Source of the DNA: Clostridia bacterium
GTDB lineage: Bacteria; Bacillota; Clostridia; Oscillospirales; CAG-272
NCBI GenBank assembly: GCA_017445085.1
Contig: JAFSUT010000032.1
Span: 1 to 43,135, forward strand
Length of the DNA stretch: 43,135 bases
Direction: 5' to 3'
Shown here in pieces: positions 41,470 through 43,135 of the stretch. The position numbers and the translations under genes were made by a program. Position 1 is the first letter of the stretch; every line of letters begins with the position of its first letter. The notes beneath the pieces are model-generated. The model had not been told where the DNA came from. It saw nothing but the letters and a program-made list of their open reading frames with translations, and did no database searches.

Positions 41470-41614
41470 GATTCAGACGCTACGCACGCGAGCCGTTCCG
41501 CCGCCGTTCCTTTGTATCCGCCGTCGCGCTGAAAACCATCGCCGGTCACGGCTTTGACGGCTATATCGAGGCGATGGACCTCTTGCTCTGCCAAAAGGCG
41601 AAAGCGCGGGAGTG
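41470..41614 (+). pseudogene. aroQ: aroQ 3' fragment (original gene end)
   Basis: Contains the second 97-bp copy (41496-41592) preceded by a diverged AREP stretch and one apparent missing base, then reads on in frame to QKAKARE and TGA at 41614. It has no start or ribosome binding site. It looks like the original 3' end of aroQ displaced by the cassette, because the terminator of an operon follows it directly. Confidence 0.8.
41496..41592 (+). repeat. 97-bp direct repeat, right copy
   Basis: Identical to 39316-39412, offset by 2,180 bp. Confidence 0.97.
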
Positions 41615-41622
41615 ACAAACGT

Positions 41623-41666
41623 ACAAAAGAGAGGAAAAGCAACTTTGTCTTTTCCTCTCTTTTTGT
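41623..41666. terminator. Bidirectional terminator after the aroQ fragment
   Basis: GAGAGGAAAAG with CTTTTCCTCTC around a 9-base loop, flanked by A- and T-runs. Probably the original terminator of the aromatic operon, shared with the convergent araC-type gene. Confidence 0.9.
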
Positions 41667-41711
41667 ATATTCGCGATGCGCCGATTTTTTGTCCGGCGTG
41701 TGCGCCGCGCC

Positions 41712-42491
41712 TTATTTGCCAAACGGTTTTTGATAGTTTTTCGGCGTCTGCCCGCACACCGATTTGAACTGGCGGATAAACTGGATATCGCTCGGATAGT
41801 TCAGCTCGTCCGCCGCCATTTTGACGGTATATCCGCCGGAGTTTAACAGATCTTTTGCATATTCGATGCGGCTGCGGATCATATCGGCGATCGGGCTGAT
41901 CCCGAACTGCAGTTTGTATAAATGCTGGAAATAGGATACGCTCATATGGAGCGTTTCGGCAAGTTTCCTTGTACTGCGCCGCACTTTCGGATTGGCGTAG
42001 ATCTCGGCGCGCAGGCGCGAAAGCTCGGCGCTGTGCGCACCGGCGGCACCGCCGGTCGCGGTGATCTCCTCGATGAGTTTGAGAAAAAGGATATGCAAAT
42101 ACAAATTACAGATCTCCCCCGCGGCGGCGCCGCCGGCATACTTTTCGTGCTGCATACGGAAAATCAGGTGCGAGAGCACGGACACGTCCTGCACAAAAAG
42201 CACCTTGTTAAAGCGCAGTCCTGCAGAGAGCAGTTCCTCACGCTCCTCTGCGGCAAGATCAAACGTCACCCAGTCGTGGAGAAAGGGCTCTCCGTCGGCG
42301 CCGAAATGCTGCGTCGCCGTTTTCTCGTAAATCATGACCGAACCGGCGGCGGCGTGTACCGTCTCCCCGTCCAGGACGAAAAAAGCGCGGCTGCGGAGGA
42401 CGAGCATCACGTATTCCACCCCGCGCGGCTTTCGTCTTAAAACAAACTGCGCGTTTGCCCCCCGATTATATCCGATACATCTGAGTTGCAT
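41712..42491 (-). CDS. AraC-family transcriptional regulator
   Basis: 259 residues. An N-terminal cupin-like sugar-sensing domain (about 1-140; GETVHAAAGSVMIYEKTATQHFGADGEPFLHDWVTFDL) and a C-terminal double helix-turn-helix (about 165-255; RKLAETLHMSVSYFQHLYKLQFGISPIADMIRSRIEYAK and MAADELNYPSDIQFIRQFKSVCGQTPKNYQK). It is divergent from the glycosidase gene across a 116-bp gap and most likely activates it. GGAGG lies 6 bases before the ATG. Confidence 0.92.
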   Translation of the reverse strand: MQLRCIGYNRGANAQFVLRRKPRGVEYVMLVLRSRAFFVLDGETVHAAAGSVMIYEKTATQHFGADGEPFLHDWVTFDLAAEEREELLSAGLRFNKVLFVQDVSVLSHLIFRMQHEKYAGGAAAGEICNLYLHILFLKLIEEITATGGAAGAHSAELSRLRAEIYANPKVRRSTRKLAETLHMSVSYFQHLYKLQFGISPIADMIRSRIEYAKDLLNSGGYTVKMAADELNYPSDIQFIRQFKSVCGQTPKNYQKPFGK

Positions 42492-42527
42492 ATTCCCTCC
42501 GAAAGCAGAAAATGTCAGTTTTTTTAC

Positions 42528-42556
42528 AGTATAACATCTTGTGCGAAAAAAGTAAA
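42528..42556 (-). promoter_or_regulatory. Probable promoter of the araC-type gene
   Basis: Minus strand: TTTACT (42556-42551), a 17-bp spacer and TATACT (42533-42528). The opposite gene has only a -10-like TATAAA near 42565 and no good -35, as expected for an activator-dependent promoter. Confidence 0.55.
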
Positions 42557-42607
42557 TATGTTACTATAAAATCAAAGACGGCAAACGTTTGAAACGGAGG
42601 ATGGATC

Positions 42608-43135
42608 ATGGCAAATATCAGCATTGAAACCGACCGCATCATAGGAAAGATCAAACCCCTGCACTGCACGGTCAACGGACCCGTGGTCAACCATGACGAC
42701 AGTTGCAGTACGGCGCCGGGCTTTCGTGAGATCGGCGTGCCGTACGTCCGTTTGCACGACTCTTCTTCTTTTGCAAATTACGGCGGCGAGCATACCGTGG
42801 ATATTTCGGGCATTTTCCCGGATTTTGAAAAAGACCCCTACGACCCCGAGAGTTACGACTTTTATATGACCGACGGCTACATCGAGCGCACGCTTGCCGT
42901 CGGCAGCCGGATCTTCTACCGCCTGGGGCAGCGCATCGAGGTCAAACCGAAAAAATACCACGTGCATCCGCCAAAGGATTTCAAAAAGTGGGCGGTCGTC
43001 TGCGAGCATATCATCCGCCACTACAACGAGGGCTGGAACAACGGCTTTCACTACGGCATCGAATATTTTGAGATCTGGAACGAACCCGACAACCGCCCCG
43101 CCTGCTGGACCGGCACGACCGAGCAGTTTGACGAC
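42608..43135 (+). CDS. GH39-like glycoside hydrolase, N-terminal part (runs off the window)
   Basis: 176 codons are visible, with no stop before the edge. GGAGG lies 7 bases before the ATG. The start has no signal peptide, so the protein is probably cytoplasmic. The opening strand of a TIM barrel (FREIGVPYVRLHDS) and YFEIWNEPDNRP, with the Asn-Glu-Pro acid/base motif, fit clan GH-A, closest in pattern to family 39 (beta-xylosidase/alpha-iduronidase-like). The substrate cannot be told. It is controlled by the divergent AraC-type gene. Confidence 0.8.
   Translation, partial: MANISIETDRIIGKIKPLHCTVNGPVVNHDDSCSTAPGFREIGVPYVRLHDSSSFANYGGEHTVDISGIFPDFEKDPYDPESYDFYMTDGYIERTLAVGSRIFYRLGQRIEVKPKKYHVHPPKDFKKWAVVCEHIIRHYNEGWNNGFHYGIEYFEIWNEPDNRPACWTGTTEQFDD

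Larger units (their letters stand above)
39413..41592 (+). mobile_element. Restriction-modification cassette inserted with long target duplication
   Basis: A 2,180-bp block containing a terminator, a promoter, an NgoPII-type endonuclease gene and a cytosine methyltransferase gene, bounded by 97-bp direct repeats of aroQ. The two genes are visibly richer in A/T and use different codons from all neighbours, which points to recent transfer. There is no integrase, transposase or inverted repeat. The pattern matches the 'insertion with long target duplication' described for restriction-modification gene pairs in other bacteria. Confidence 0.8.

Noticed and set aside
41457-41642. Minus-strand frames over the right aroQ copy
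   Set aside because: Antisense of the duplicated aroQ segment; the same frame appears opposite the real aroQ.

Overview
This is about 43 kb of GC-rich (estimated by eye at high fifties percent GC) chromosome. It most likely comes from an uncultured Clostridia-type Firmicute. The case rests on strong AGGAGG-type ribosome binding sites, TTG and GTG starts, sigma-A promoters with 17-18 bp spacers, a YhaN/YhaO pair, an LTA-synthase-family protein, a SpoVB/MATE-type flippase, a VTC/DUF4956/Cthe_2159 gene set and a Thermotoga/Bacillus-type DAHP synthase. I cannot place it to genus. Every intact gene stops with TAA or TGA; none uses TAG.

Layout. (1) 1-147: probable structured RNA, cut by the left edge. 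(2) 162-2815 (-): rsmE, a membrane protein and a CdaR/PucR-type regulator. (3) 3043-6471 (-): the yhaO/yhaN nuclease-ATPase pair. (4) 6566-8110 (-): a flippase, divergent from 8289-12288 (+): LTA-synthase-like protein, membrane-tethered glycerophosphodiesterase and a DEDD exonuclease. (5) 12334-15440 (-): MscS channel, YoaP-like acetyltransferase, a candidate structured RNA, radC, a small hypothetical gene and tRNA-Thr(CGT). (6) rsmA (+), a short-chain dehydrogenase (-) and a short UvrA paralogue (-). (7) A promoter-driven 28-residue Cys-rich micropeptide, a terminator, then a LysM-CAP exoprotein. (8) 21085-28453 (-): a polyphosphate/surface-polysaccharide module made of two Cthe_2159-type beta-helix proteins, DUF4956, a VTC polyphosphate polymerase and a two-component system. 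(9) 28654-30853 (+): UDP-glucose dehydrogenase and UDP-glucuronate 4-epimerase. (10) 30950-39426 (+): the complete shikimate/aromatic operon in the order aroF-tyrA-aroB-aroA-aroC-pheA-aroE::aroK-aroQ. (11) 39413-41592: an AT-rich NgoPII-type restriction-modification cassette inserted in the 3' end of aroQ. (12) An AraC regulator (-) divergent from a GH39-like glycosidase (+) that runs off the right edge.

How the parts work together. The three transcription units of module (8) each carry the same direct repeat, TTCAAT-N5-TTCAAT, placed 9-10 bp upstream of a -10 hexamer. This is the geometry of an OmpR-family response regulator that binds in place of the -35, so the sensor/regulator pair probably controls itself, the lipoprotein-VTC-DUF4956 operon and the large beta-helix exoprotein as one regulon. 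The aromatic operon is preceded by a classical attenuator: a 36-codon leader ORF with a Phe/Tyr-rich cluster (FAYYYFSFIY), an antiterminator segment and a terminator. Within that operon pheA has an in-frame TAG and altered catalytic motifs, so phenylalanine synthesis may be lost or rerouted. The restriction-modification cassette is flanked by identical 97-bp copies of aroQ coding sequence. aroQ stays intact, and recombination between the copies would remove the cassette exactly.
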